NCBI RefSeq assembly: GCF_019399895.1
Contig: NC_091875.1
Location: forward strand, 372,001 to 436,000
Reading direction: 5' to 3'
Length of the DNA: 64,000 bases
Source: Cardiocondyla obscurior
Lineage: Eukaryota > Arthropoda > Insecta > Hymenoptera > Formicidae
Shown piece by piece: positions 26,001 to 41,000 of this stretch. How positions within the stretch are numbered: the first letter of the stretch is position 1; each line of letters starts with the position of its first letter. The translations under genes were made by a program, and so were the position numbers. The notes beneath the pieces are model-generated. The model had not been told where the DNA came from. It was given only the letters and a program-made list of their open reading frames with translations, and ran no database searches.

Positions 26001-29000
26001 GCCTGCCGAGGAGGCTTGGATGCAGCGGCGTCACCGCCGCTAGGTCCATCGAGGTCACCGCCTGACCGCACAGCAGAGACTCGTGCGAACGGCATCCTCG
26101 AAGACCGGCGCCCCGTTGCTTCTGCCGCTCGAGCTTCGTTACGCTCTTCGTCCTCTTCAGAGGGTTCGACCGGAACGACCGCTTCGAGAAGAAGTTCTGC
26201 AAATGGGAAAAAGCAATCTCGGTTAAGAGTCGCGTGGGATTTAGAACGCGAGCATTACCTCGGGAGCGTCTTTCACTCGAAAGAGTTTACGCCGCGTCCA
26301 TCAATCAAAATATTAACATGCACGCACACATGAGTAAAGAAATCTGTTTCATGACAGACCCACCCGCGATATTTACCCTCGCACTAAAATAGTTGACGAT
26401 CATGCTGACAACTTTGTCGTCTTCGTTCTCCTCCATTGGCTTGACGCACATTTTTCTTCTCACCATTCGTACGATTCGAAGTGAATTCGTACGCGAGAGA
26501 AGCCCAACGAGTGTTTAACAAGCACTTTTATTGTGTTTTATGATACTTTTTATGTCGCGCAGTAAAGCGACGTGTTTGTCAGTTAAAATGTTTCTTTTTT
26601 TTTTTACATAACTCGTCATTTAATCGCCGATAATCGTCTATTATTTGAAGATTGTTCATTAAATAATAATTAAATATAAAATTTGCATGAACGTCATAAT
26701 GTTTAATTTCGAGTGACTTTGCAAACTTACTTTTAATTGAATGTCTTCCATGGACATTTCTTATCAGTAAGTTTCACGCACACAATTTTAAATACAATGA
26801 TTTCAATGTCTTTACACAAGCAGGGCACTAGAGAATTGTTTAATTAAGGTTCGCTGATTATTGATAGCGTTGCCTCGTGCAAAGCTTTTTCGTTTCGCTA
26901 CTCTGCCCGTTATCAGGTCAAAAATGACCATCGCCATGGAGCGTATTATCGTTGTAGTAAAACACGGCCTTATCATGCACGTGCACGTGTATACGAGATA
27001 CGAGATAAGGCTGGTCCAATGTTGGGATGCAATTTAATCGCGCGTGGTTTGCGCCAGCGTCGCGCGTTTTGGCTGGAAAGTCCGATGAAAATTCTCGGAC
27101 GCTTTTTTCGGGATTTTACCCCTTCGTAAAATTTTCCCTCGGCTTCTAATTACGATAAATTTTTCGTCGCTGCCTTGCGCGCAGACTAATTTCGTTATGA
27201 CGCGCGTTATTCACTGGATTCTCCCGCGCGATTCAGCTCTATACCCAAAGAAATCCCTTCGAGGCGGAGACAAGATCGCGAATCTTTTTAATCAGACGGC
27301 ACGAATTTCACGTTTCGCACAGCACGCTACGTATTTTCGAGAGACGTACTTCGGGCAGCTGTTACCTGACAAATGAGTGAACGCTCGGAATCTTTTTTGA
27401 ACCTTTACTCAGGTATCCCTACAGCCTTGAGAGCGACACCTTGAAGGAATGTCGGACCTCTCGGACCTATCAACCGGCCTGGCAAACGGTCGACGGTCGA
27501 TCCTAACTGGCGATTTAAATCAGAAGGCCCTTTAAATCGTTACAAGCGATCTTATTTCTCTTCGCGCGCAACGCTCGTCTAAATTTTGCCACTCACTGCG
27601 CGAATCCGATCAGGCATTTTTTGCCTGCGCTGGATTATATTGAATTTCATGACTTAGCTGATGGACGCCTTACATTGACGAGGATAATAACCGATCGGTG
27701 TATTACGCAAGCGTACCTGGACTTTTTCGCGGCATGACAGAGTCCTGAAATGCGCTTGGTTGATTATAAATAGATTCTCGTTTCGAGCGGTATCTTTTTA
27801 TTTGAAATTAAGTCACAATTTTAGAAAAGAGATGTACCAATTGATATTTTACATCGCTGTGTATCGATAAAAACGCACATTTAAAAAAGAAATAAATAAT
27901 TTTAAAAATTATTTTCTAGAGTTTTTAATTAAATTATTTTTTTAAAGATTTTTGTATAGGTTTAATTTTAGAGATTATGATCTGGAGAAAGCTGAAGAGG
28001 TTATTTATAATATGAAACGTCACTTGTAACTTTTTTTTTTTTTTTAATAAACTTTTTAAATTCGCTGCTTCTTATGTTGCAATTAATTTCCTTGCACAAC
28101 ACCCTGTCTCGCAACCGAATAAGTATCTAGATTGAAAGACCGCAATTTTTTGTCTCCTTCAATCTTTTTGGCACCGGTTACACAGTTGGTTACACACATC
28201 GGACTCTCGTATATGCCAATCAACGAGCAAAATGAAGTAAATCCTTTCCGAATAACACGAAGTAAATCTAATCGCATCACGGCGCAATTATAGATTTGCC
28301 AGTGTAACTTTCTCAATTTAAATGCTTTTGAAACACAATGATTATAGATTGTCGGTAAAAATTTTTCGTCCATCGACAACGTTTTCTGTATACGAGAATA
28401 TACCGAATTTCGTCCCGCGAGATTTCGAGGAAACTACGCGCGATTCCGCGGCGAAATCTCGTCGACGACTGACGCAGATGTTAGCTCATCCGGGTAGCCG
28501 AAGTCAAGGGATCCTTGGGGCGCGCACCTTTGTGTCGCGACCGAAAACTCTGCCCCTGCATTCAGGTAAGGTAAAACGGGCTAAACCCCTTGGCTCCCCT
28601 CGTAGTCCCTCTTCTACGAGTCCCGGCTTCTCCATCCCGACACCGGTAAGGACAAAAACGTCTTCGAGGGGTTCTCAAATCGGAGATTGCGACATGCAGC
28701 GCCCGCTGATTGCATCTGCGATCAGTCCCCGGGTGGAACGTGCCCTACGTACGAAATAAACGACCGATCGAAACGTTTCAAATCTTCCCTTTGTTGTACT
28801 CGTAACGCGCGTAAATTTATTCATTTCCGTTATACTCTGTGAATCTCAAGTGGCACGATATGACCGGAGCTGTAAAGACTAATATATAAAAAAAAAGTAT
28901 AGAGAAGACAGACGAGTGGTCATTGTTTAAAATTTATTTAAGATTCTATGTCGATCAAATTGTGAGTCTCTTTAAATTATTCCTCTAATTATATCTTTCT

Positions 29001-32000
29001 TCTAATTTTCTTAAAATATTAAGAAAAAGACACTCTCTCTGCGATTTTTATCGCGCTAGGTATCTAGAATGGCAATCGGATTATTAAATCACGTACAGGG
29101 GACAACTGGTAAATAATTCGTTTCGTAAACGGTAGACTGCGACGTTCCTCAACCGGAAACAGCAACGTGGCTGTCACGACTTGTCCCGAAACCAGTCCGT
29201 TCGTCCTTTTGTTCCTTTAAAACCCTTCGTCAACGAGCTTACGTGTTCCCTTCCGATCAAATGCTGAATGTGTAAACCGCCGCCATGCACCGAGCATCGT
29301 AAAAGTGGCATATTAAGAAAAAAAAAAGAAAAAAAAAACTTTCACAAGATTAGGTAAAGCTGAATAATACAATCTCGCTGTCTTTGATATTGACAGTTTA
29401 TATTTAATTTTGATAGAATCAAATAAAAAGAAATTTATTGTCTTTTTATGATTTTTGATAATTTTACGCATATAAAAATTTTTTTGTTTTATTGTAAAGT
29501 TATAAAACGGATGTACTCTTTTAATTTACTTGAATATATTAGAGTACGTTTTAGTCACGGGAAAATTTGGCGGGAAAATGATCGCTCGGCGATAGACTTA
29601 ATCTAGCACGTGAGAATTGAGCACACCTGCCCCGTGCGTGAAGTCTGGATCGATATTTTCTCCGCTGAATATTTTTACATTCAAGCTGAACGCGGGATGT
29701 TTCCAATAACACGGAGTTGTAAATAAGTTGACATTTACGAAGGAATATTTACGGAATAATAACACCCACAAAACATTTAAAAGAAATAATTGTTTGCTCA
29801 ATCTTACGTATTTTACGAATAAATCTAAAATACTTTCAAAACATACTTTTTTTTTTCTAAAAAGTTCGAGGAATCTCATTATCGGATTGAAGAAAAAAAT
29901 TGGATGTTTCTGAAACGCGGAAGAAACGTGTTTCGCCTTCGAATAAGACATCAGCTGGTTGGCGACTCGAGAGATTTGTGAGATCGAAGATACGTGATGG
30001 GAAGATTGAAATCTTGTTTTCGCGATTGGCGAATAGTACATGAGGGAAGAGCAAAAGATGGGGATTTTTGGCATCTGCCCGAAAGCAGAAGCGATGAAAC
30101 TGCGAGATATATATACATACATATGACGTAAAATAATATGACAGTATATCTTCCGTTATCGAGGACCCATCGATCGGCATGGGAAAATCTTCCCGATGGG
30201 GAGACATTAATCTGATAATACATCTCGAAATGTTGTTACAGAATAAACCGTACGCCTGATCGGTTGCCGCAAGAAGCGGCGTAACGCCGATTAATCTGCA
30301 CGAGAAAATCCGCGCGTGATTAGCGTTAGATATAATCCGCCAAGTTAATGCACTCGCTGCCGATGAGAAAAGTATTCTCGCGCGATGGCAATCTACCCTC
30401 CGGGTTAAAAAGAAATTCAATGTGCGATCGCGCGGTATCTGCCGGGGGATCGAAAGTTAAATATTTTCTAACAGTAAAATCTGGCTGATCACGACGTTTA
30501 TTCAATGCTAATTCGACGCCCTAAAAATTCGCAGGCTCGTGTATCTACTTTATCGTGTATCTACTCAAGGTGCATTTGTTTAACGATCGTTATACGTTAA
30601 TATTAACTTTGCCACTTTCATATTAAACAAACAAAAAGTAAAATGTCGCATATACAATTAATTAAACGTAAAACTACCGCTTTCACGTTAATTAACCAAG
30701 ATATTAGAAACGGTACGTTTAGCGCTAAATGTGCGTATACAAATTGGCGTATCACCGAGACATTAAACGCTTATGCTTGCAATAATAATAGAACGGATGG
30801 CGCGACTGATAATCACAGACCACCGCGATATCGCGCGGACGTTTCCCGCTGGAGAAAATCCGTTTCTCCGTACTGTGCGCAAATCGTTCCGTCATTACGA
30901 CGTCGATTCTCAGCCCGATAATATCGGTAGCGAGCGGCAGGTAGATACGTCACCGTGACGGCGTATGTATGGCCCTCGTCTGCCCCATTCAATTAAATTA
31001 AATTAACGTGAAATTGTCAGACGAAAGCGCCGGCTCCCTCTCGCGCGACGTTAAATATAGCCGGCGAATCGGTTAACGCCGCGGCCCCCGCGGAAAATGA
31101 GATCGCTGAACCCACCGTCGTCGGCGTCGGTAAAGCCGTCTATATACAGAGCACCGGGACGGTATAACGAACTAATTACCAACGTATCGCGCGCGCGCGC
31201 GAGCATGTTCGTACTCGCTGGTGTAAATCCACGGGCATTTCGGCGGGATCTCGTGAATATTCAACGCGCCGGGCATTAAGTTAGCCGACGAGCCGGCGTA
31301 AACTATGTACATCCGCGGCTATCCGAGGGAAGCTCTTCATCCCGGCTCTTTCACCTCGGAGAATCAATTTTCATTCATGAGCGACCGATCCGCGGATGCA
31401 TACCGCATGGCCAGTTCTCTCAATTTACGAGGGGGGTGTATTCTAAAGTACGACAGCGAAACGGACCGGAGAATATGGTTGTGATATTTAAGTTTGATTT
31501 ATAAGAAAACTATTTTTTTTCAATTTTTTTTATGATGAAGTTAATATTACTGTCTTTTTTCTAAGAATCTTCTAATTTTTAATTACGTATAAAATTATAT
31601 TACTTACAACAATTCTGTTCGGGGTTACATCCAAGGGTCGTGCGCCGAGTACGGGGGTTGCGGGCGCGCTGCCTCTTCGGCAAGCCTTCTCGTACGATGT
31701 GTCTGGAACAGAACAATCGAACAACTCGCATGAGCATACGCTTAGACGCTTAAACTCAATAATAGTAATTGGCGTGTCGTGTTTCGTATACGCCCGCGGT
31801 GGTAATTCGGCCGTGCACGACCGAAGTAAGCTGAAACCACCTTGTGGCGATGATTACATAGTCCGTGCCAATAGTTGGTCTTGCTCTGTCATTGAACAAG
31901 TAACGCGATACGTTCGTTCAACCCGCTGAAGAGCGTTTCGTACAAAGCTACAGTTAATTTTAGACGAACAAAGACGAATATAAAATCTGCGATAATTAAA

Positions 32001-35000
32001 AGATCAGAGGATCAGCTTAATAAGCATGCGCTTTTATAAATCAAGTATAAAAAAGAGAATTATTTCCTATTATTTTACAAACAAATTAAATTAATGATCG
32101 TAATAAAAAACAATGTTAAAAAAAAATTTTTAACACAAAATATTTACAATAATTTCTTTTTTTTAATTATTTATTGCTGATATCTGTCGTAAAATATTAT
32201 CGTTACAATGCCGTCAAGCGCACCAACAGATATGCGCTAGATTAGAGCTTAGCTTATCTAGTTTATTTAAAAATATTCGCGGATTAGATTAACGCTAATA
32301 GAGTTCTTCTGACGACAAAAAAAAAAAAAAAAAAAAAAAATTGCCATTTATATTTAACTTGCACTAAGCGCTTCAGATAAGTGTACCAAGAGTAAATGGT
32401 TGCGTACTCGACGTTCACGTCTACTCCTTTGCACCGGCGAGAGGCACTCGGATAACAGAAATCGACCGAGGGAGAAGAAACAGAAAGCAGCCCCGTAATT
32501 AACGCCCTTACAAGAACCCAGGGTGCCTGCCGAGCCTTTCTCCCGAGCTTCTCTGTTTACGGTCAGCGGTTTAAACGGTTACCTCGCACAAGAGTCTCAA
32601 GTTACTTGCGCTTCTATGTAAAGGCATGTACAGAGTGCTCTTGAATTCATAATCTTAATCTTATAAAACAATTTCTTGGCAAATCTTATATAAAAATGAC
32701 TTTTTAACATTAATTACACTCGCCTGGCATTAAGTGCAATTTTTCGAATATACAATATAATTTCGAGTCACAGCGAATATCTCAAAGATATATATCTCAC
32801 TCAAAATAATCCGCGCACTCGAAGCAATTAAAAATCAAATTAATATATCGAAAAAACTTCACGTTTCCTGTTTGGGAATTTTAATAGCGTGGCTACGCGA
32901 GAACGTATATGTTCCTCCAACTGTAGAAACAGGATCTCTCGCGTAGAAGGATCGTTCGAAGCGAAACCATATCTGGTTACCAGTTTCCATTGTCAAAATA
33001 TGTAACATAATATTTGCACCGTAGAAAAACGCACGGATCAAAATACCTGGAAGTGTTATATATTTTTTTTATTAGGTGTCTAATGAAAAAAAAAAAGAAT
33101 TTTTTTTTTTAATTGTAACGAACAGAAGTATCGAGATGGAAAAAAAACAGAGGAAAGCAATTTTATCTTCGAAATACTCGGAATAATCTTTGAATATTTC
33201 AACAGTAATTTATCACGACGAGCCGCGACAATAAACGAACAGAGATTAAACGTATTGTGACTAGTCGTAATATACGCTGCACTTTTATGCAAGTTATGAC
33301 GACGATAATTTTGTGCACACGCGGTTCCTGCGGTCGTGGTTACGCGAAAAGCCTAGCTGTAAAACCTTAATGCGAACGTCCCGTCCTTTTTACGACGCAA
33401 CGTAGAAAATAAAGATGTTCGGAAATAAATGCGCGGCCAATTGGAGCAATTCCGGTTGGGGCGTAAAAACATAAAAGCCAAGTAGAGATGTTGCGCGTTC
33501 GTTCATTACACGTGCTTGTGAATCTTGCCGGACAACGCAGAAATTATTTTACGAAATGGATGACGCATGTGCTGCATGTTTCTATTTTTCTCTTCTTTCT
33601 TTTTTTTTTCTTTTTTCGAACAAATTATTTTCGTACTTGAATTATTATCTTGAAATATAACAATTTTATAATTACATTATCTTTATATTAACGAATACAG
33701 TTATCGTATTGAATTCAAGGCCATTCCGGAATAGATTGTGTCACTGTTATCTTTATTAAACAATGTGGACAGATTGCGCCGTTAACCGCGAAATATTGGC
33801 GAAACGAGACGGCTAGCATAAAGTATCGATGGCCGTGCGAGGCGAATTCAAAATCAACTTTTTACGAGTCTCATAAACAGCCCTCCGCACCGGCGTGCTT
33901 CCTGATAATTAATTCCTGGTTTATGGTCCGCCGGCACAAAGAAAACTGCCGCGGAAACTCACGATCGCGATTTGGAGCTGGTCTAAAATATATTTCAAAG
34001 GCCCATGGGCATTCTCGCTGCTAAAATCATGTTAAATAATTTTAGTAAATCAAACCGAATTAATGAAGATATTAAGTACAGCATGTCGCGATGAGAAAAT
34101 TTTTTTTACTTTATTTGCCGATGAATTTTAATTAAACTCACGATGAAGCGATCTCTCTCTTTCTCTCTCTCTTTTTTCTCGCGATTTCGGCCTTTTTTCC
34201 TCGTGGCCTTGCAGCTGCACCGGTCACAGCGACCTGGTGCAACGTGGGGAGAAATGCATCCTTTGTACGAGCTCAAGTGGCTCAGAGGAGAAGGCGACAC
34301 ACAAAGAGAACCCGAATCGAAATGGAAACGCGACAGAACGAAATCGAGCGTAATGGCGGGAGTGAATTCACTCTCCTCCTCGTCAATCCTTTCGCCTTTC
34401 GTGATTTCGCGCTAACAATCGTAGCGCAAGTCAGCAGTTATTAATGATCGAGAAACGAGCGAGTCGTAGTAAAAGCAAGTCCTCGCGGTCGCGATCGATC
34501 TCAAATATATTTTTTTCGTCCATTGTATTCCCCGAAGCCTCGCCAGTTAAATTCGCTATCGAGACGCAACGATCGAAAGAGTACGATGACAACTATTTTT
34601 CACTGGCGAGGATCATTTCAGTGATGAAGAAGGCGTGTTAGGAACTGTCAAAAGGAAAAAAGAAAACGGAGACTTTGTATAGGAAAGGGGTTCTATGACT
34701 TGTACCCCTATATTCATTCGTACATTTCTATTTCGGGTGTTACATCTTGCGCGGAGAGAGAGAGACTCATTAGTTCGCTATCGATCAAAGAGACGCGATT
34801 ATGATTCTTCGTCGCTCCACTCATTAATGAGATATGCATATGAAAGCGTAACGATGGCAGTTGCCAGACCTACGCGCGGATATTTATGAATTGATACGAC
34901 GTGATAGTTATCGCCGGGTCGGATAAATCACACGGGGGGTCGGCGTAATTGTTACGAGTGAAATGTGCACCGTTTGGGGTCCCATTTCGCGACGAATGAC

Positions 35001-38000
35001 TCGTTGCGAAATCAATGCGCTTGCGGAACAAATGTTCATGAGTCGATTTACAAATTTTTACTGGTAACACAGCCTTTCTCGAGATATTAATGTAACGAAC
35101 TATAAATAAGTAATTAATTTAACGCTTTATATAATATTACAATGCTTTTCGTACGTTTCTTTGGAAGCCTATCCTACCATAATTTTACAAATCACCGATA
35201 GTTTTCATTTTTATTTTCTATTTCTGCGTCGGCTGTTGGTATTATAAAAATTGCATCGTTTTTACAAGAATGAATATAATTGAACACCGTAAATTATAAA
35301 ATACATGTTTTATACATAGGTACGGCACATTATGTAAAATAGAATATTTCAAGTCAATTTTTTTTTTTTTTTAGCACAACCCTCTTATTCTTCGTGATTA
35401 ATATGCTCGAGCGACACATGTTTTGTCCAATGTTCCCAGCCGAAACACGCCTCGATTAAACACATGTGTGAATAACGAGACGAGAACGTTCCGCCTCGTC
35501 ATTGACGCTTATTGCGAGTATCTACACCTCTCGAGAGGCCTTTCGCACGTCGTATCTTGCACCCGTCTTTCACCCGAGAAACGTTACATGTATATATATA
35601 TTTTTTTCTTTTCAATATGCATACGTTCGTTGCGTAATAATGTAATTCGTCCTTTGTCGCGCGACGCACCTCGATCGACAGAGATTCATCGGCTCGATCG
35701 CGAGGCTGCGCGTCGAATTAAAGTGCGGTATCGGTGCATAATTATTTGGTCAAATTGAGTACCGAAGTCCGACGGAAAAATATGTTTAAGCGTATGTAAT
35801 AATTATCCATAAAAATAATGTGGCACTCGAGTCATTTAAAGTTCAAGTAGAATCTCGATATTCTCCAGGGAAATGTCCCGGACCGTTTCCATGTTCCGCT
35901 CAATGCTTGGCTCTCGGCCAAGAATTTCTCCTGAATAGACGGGAGAGCTATTCGGAGGACAATGCACCTCACCTAGAAACCCTCCGGCAATGCACTAGCC
36001 AATTATTCTCGCATTGAACTTCTTAACTCTTAATGGATCGTCAAAAAATTCAATCTTTCACATCCACGCGAAACAATTTAGTAGATACTAATATTTGACT
36101 GACAATTAAAAAAAAAAAAAACGTTTTAATATCAAAAACTTCGCAGCTTAATATTAATTAATAATAAAAAAAAAAAAAATTTATTTATAGAAATATGATT
36201 TTAATACGAATTTACTAAAGTCGTCTCAACGTTTTTGGTAGCGATGGTCCAGAAGATCAGCGCGTCACCCTTTTATAAAGAGACGTATCAATCGTCTTCG
36301 TCATAAACATTTGCAGCACGTGCATAACACGTTTCTTCATTCTCGCTCGCACTCGAGCGAGACTTTCACACGAGCGAGGCGACTCGCTCGGTTTCTCAGA
36401 GTCGGGAACTAGTCGGCTCCTACAAGACGGACGTATTCAGAACGTCGGATCGTCGCGGGGAAAGAGAACGAGACGAAACGAGGTTCCGTGACTAAATACG
36501 CGGGGAGAGATAAGAGAGAGGTAAGGGGGGAGGGGAAAAAAAAAAGAGTAAAAAGAAAATAGACGACGTGGTGTGGGGCGGTGGCTGTTTCGAAGCAGGA
36601 CGCGCGTATCTTGTCGTGCGTAAGGACCCTGCGGGCATAACGGGTCCTCATCGTAGGCTGAATGACTACGGGCCCCTACGTCGAGCTGTATATCAGTCGA
36701 TTCGGTCCACCTCGTTCGAGACCGGTCGGTTTGTAGTAGAAAACTTCACTGTACGACTGCGACATTTACTTTTATCGCGCATGCGAGGATAATTGCGAGG
36801 ATTTGATCAAAAGAGAAAAAAAAAAGCGTAGCTTTATTATTATTTAAAAGTGATTTATTTTTAAATATACGGGACTTTATAACATTAAAAAAAAAATTCA
36901 AGTACGGTTTTGAGTTGAAGTCAATCATATGGACAAAGGGTTAGCGAGATCTATAGGTAGTCTACTAACCAGAACAATTCATGAGATTCACACACCATTA
37001 ACTCTACGCTAACCCAAAGAAAAAAAAAAAAAAAAAAAAAAGAGCAGACCAGTAGGGTTGGCACTTTTAATTTATCGCTTTATTATGTACTACCGCACGG
37101 GACACAATGTCCGGATCATTAGCGTCCATAAATACAATGTAATACCATTGTGTGTGATTTAGCGTATCGGTGCAGAATCCAGTTCACGAAGATTCGCGTA
37201 ATCGTGTGCGCGACCTCGTATGCAAATCCGGCCACTAGCGACTGGCATTAAAGATCGTTGATAATACGTTTACGAGTATCGTTAAAAGCGAACTTTCTGT
37301 GATCGCGAGTAAATGTCAGCGACCTTAGAACTGCGTTTCACACGCCGCACTTTAATCGCAGCCAGCCTGCCCGGATTGGGAATCACTCAATTAAATCTTT
37401 TTCCCCTCTCCCCACCCCCTCTGCACAATTTTATGATTTTCAATCGTTAATCGCATAAAAGATGCATAAAGTATGCACTTATTTGGCTTGCTCGTCTTGT
37501 CTAGTGTATTTTATGGTATTATTTATCATCTTATGAATTCTGCATTTATTATTTCTTGCTTCTCCTCCGCAGAACTGCGTGTTACTTCAATAAAATCGTG
37601 TACCTTATACAACCCGAGTGGAATATGTAAATACGGAGTGTACACGCATTTGCGCTATTGAAAAAAATTTCTTTCTCGCGTCGCGATTAAATTTCTGGGC
37701 TCGTCGACGTCCGCTTGCGCGCGGACACATCGATTTTGCTTTGTAGATGTGACGCGTTTCGATACACACCCTCGCGAGCCCGGCCGAGAGGACCGGTAAT
37801 TTCACGCCCTGTACGAGGTCCTTTCTCGCCCCCGCAATTTTTCATCGCGGCGACGTTTCATGGAGGAGCCGTCGCTCGTTCGCCCGTTGCAAAAGCGCGG
37901 TTTTAAGGGCGTTTTCATTCCATCCACCGGCTCATTGTCCGCCGCGAAATTATTTATAGGCCGAGGATGACCAAACACAATTTACACCGGCGACCACGCA

Positions 38001-41000
38001 TCGCAAAATGAGCGGCGGTGTGGTCCATTGTGCGCGCATCACCGTAAACGTCGATTCTCGCGTGTCCTGAGCCGTGCGTGCGTGTGCACATGGGTGTGTC
38101 GATACGCGTGCGGTCTCGTTGCGTTTCTCTATCTATGCAAGGACATAGTCGTACGAACAATCCTGGCAGTCTCCGACAGTCAATTCCCGATGCGCGAGGA
38201 ATAAAATTGCAAGCTTGTCCCATTCAGCCGCAAGCTCGGGGACTCTTGCGACACCGCTCCCTCGATCTCTACGCTTGAAATGTAATCCTGCGTTCGTAAT
38301 AATGGATAAACGAAATCTTACCGGACGTGCTTCCAGTCGCGGCGTGATAAGCTCGACGCGGCAGATATTTGTGTAGAGAATTTTGCGGCGCAATCGTCGG
38401 TAAGTTTCTATTTCTTGGCAATGGTGAAAATTAGAAAAGGTAAAATCGAATTGAAATTAATACAAAAAAAAAAAAATGTAATGTCCAGAATTAACTTTAA
38501 TATCTCATGAAAGACGAATATACCAGACGTCAGTTTGTCACGTTCAAATTTATCATTTAATTTCTCTTTGCAAAGATACGAAACTGCGCAGCGATATAAT
38601 CGTGTGGAAAAGTATCAGACTCGTAACAAATGTCGCTCTAACGTTGAAACTCGCACAAAAAAAAACGTGTTTATTCCAATGCGCCCGCGTTCGATATGTC
38701 GCTGCTTCACCTGAATAAGCGACACACGCGCAACGGGAAAGAGAACCGCCGAGAGTGCATTGTAACTCGGACAAACGGATTCCTAAATATCGACATTTGG
38801 GGCGCGCGAGCCCGGACCGCTTGTGGACGACGTAACCGCTATTGTTCGCGCGACCATAAATTCACACATGTATTCGCAACTAATCTCCCGTTCTCTAGAG
38901 AGTTGCGCATTTGGGACACGGTGGGACGTACGTATCTACACGGCGCTGCACAACTACAGAGCGTAAATTCGAAAGTCATTTGTCACGCGAAAGTCGAAAC
39001 AAGCACACATTTCTCTCCCCTATATTTATACTTTCCCTAAGGATCATCCCTGGCGTAACGTTTTTCATAACCACGTTATGATATCGCGTACCGTCGTGCA
39101 CGAGAGAGGCATCTGGGGAAGGAAAAATCCGGCTTAGGAAAGCAACCGGGATATTATGCAGCGTTTTTGTTCCACTAAGTCAACGCACTCGTTAATATTT
39201 CATCGACCTGGTATGCCGATCAATCGCGTAGTTCCTAGCCACAAGTGTTACGTTCATCGGATATTCCATAGAAACTTTGCAGGCGCTTGTTACGGGATTG
39301 ACTTGAATAACTTTGGCTCCCAGCACCGCATGCGACCCGTTGCACCTGCATAGTTCGTCGTGATATTATAGAACGATCTACATATTCGTTACTTTTAAGG
39401 CGTCAATTAATTCTCGGTGTAAAGCTTCCGTAAAACGTTTTACTTGCATCGAGAGGGAAATCAATAGTAATTATATAAAACTGAGCGTTATCTGTAACTA
39501 GAACGCAATGAAACTCTTTGATATTCTTATACCGTGGTGATGAAAATTTATGTAAAGGAAAATAAGTAGAGCTCAAGAAATATCAAGGCGAGTTATTTCA
39601 AGGCTCTTTGGCAGAGCGGGTACTCAAGCCGAGCATACATAAGTAATTAATTGCTGCGTTTACAGGAAATCGCGACATGGTTACGTAAGCTTCGACATCG
39701 CTTTATCCTTTCGTGCTGGCGTACCGCGGATTTCCGGATTGAAGTTCGCACTCCGGATGCTAGTAAAAAAAAAAAAAAAACATTTCCTGTAGTGATTGAA
39801 ACTAGTAAAATGTTTCAGCGTTTCGATGTTTGCAGCAATCTTTAGATTTGTACTCAGTAGCTGCACTGCTGGAATTGACAGTCGAGCGCGCGTTGGCATA
39901 AGTCAGTACGCGCAATAGACTAACACGCAGCGGAAAACGTTTAGATATCTAACAGCCAGATAAATATCCACTCGGTAATTGACCACTAATTAAACGATCA
40001 TAAAATTTATTGTCGCTTAATCTCGTAAATTGCGTCTTCAGTTACGCGGGACGGTCACGCGACTCGGAAAAGGGCACTAAAGCTTCGCGTCGTTCACGAG
40101 TTTTCCCGGTCATACGATTTGAGAAAAAGAGAAGATAACTAAAGGAATCGCAAGCGACTTCTTTCTCTTAATGATACCCATGTTTTTTTACAGCGATGCG
40201 ATTTCCTGTTCGACGACTTCTTCGGGGTTTCTTTTGCTCGTTTCGTTCGGTAAATCTAATCGCGCATCGAAATTTCCCATTTATTCCTACTTGAAAAATT
40301 CCAGGAAAATAGCACGCATTACGACAGAAAAAAAATGACATTCCTTTTTTTTGTTTGAATTATTTATCGTAAAAGTATCTCTTATCCTTTACTTTTTAGA
40401 TCTAAAGAGTATCATCTTGGATACACGGGTTGATTAACGGTACTGCTGCGCGGAAAATACCGATGACAGCTATTAACAGACAGACAAATGGAAAATTATT
40501 AGAACCATTCATTCAGCTTCGTACCTAATTTGAAATGAAATGCCGAACATGTTTATCCAGTAAATCTACATTACAGAAAGCATTCCCGCGTCAGCGTGCG
40601 ACTAAACAAGGTTATCAATCCTTTAAAAGCGCTTGCATTACGCTCTGTCCCATAAAACGCACGTTATCGCACTATTATACCGTATTGCATTACAATTCGT
40701 AATACAGCACAACCGTCTGAGTCAATACATGAAACGCAAGCTATCAAGTTGTAACCAAAGCACCATAGAATTAATATAAAATAAAATCCATAAAATTAAT
40801 CTCTCTGTAACGGATCTTTCTGTACGCGACACGTGATAAGCGATGTTGAGCGCAAGAGTGTTAAAGTTCACGAGGGCTAAATCAAATATAGGTACGTGCC
40901 ATTGCCCGACGCGGGAAACATTAGGACGAGCGCGCTAACTGTATTCGATCGGAATGGAAATTACGATACCGTCTTGGTGGCAGGTCAACCGCCTGCATGG

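Larger units (their letters stand above)
26197..38321 (-). other. raskol intron of about 12.1 kb, holding the short-form first exon
   Basis: Apart from the start exon at 26466-26377 and its presumed promoter just upstream, nothing is supported. It holds a 24-base poly(A) at 32317-32340, CT-rich stretches near 34152-34175, and several open frames of 90-190 codons with no protein-like character. Confidence 0.55.

Noticed and set aside
27360..27385. CATTTGTCAG|GTAACA on the minus strand as a second recursive splice site
   Set aside because: The tract is short and mixed and the donor half is far from GTRAGT.
29634..29671. 38-nt minus-strand segment that also fits the needed phase between 60665 and 26196
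   Set aside because: Its acceptor has a poor tract and its donor is GTGTGC; the exon at 38413-38322 has much better sites.
29857..30420. 187-codon minus-strand open frame in the 12-kb intron, with an acceptor at 30297
   Set aside because: Entered in phase 1 it stops at once, and its composition is Phe/Ile/Ser-rich without any family feature. It cannot link the raskol exons.
34200..34330. Cys-rich reading after a TTGCAG acceptor on the plus strand
   Set aside because: Reads for some 45 codons to a stop, no donor, no recognised zinc motif, and no partner exon.
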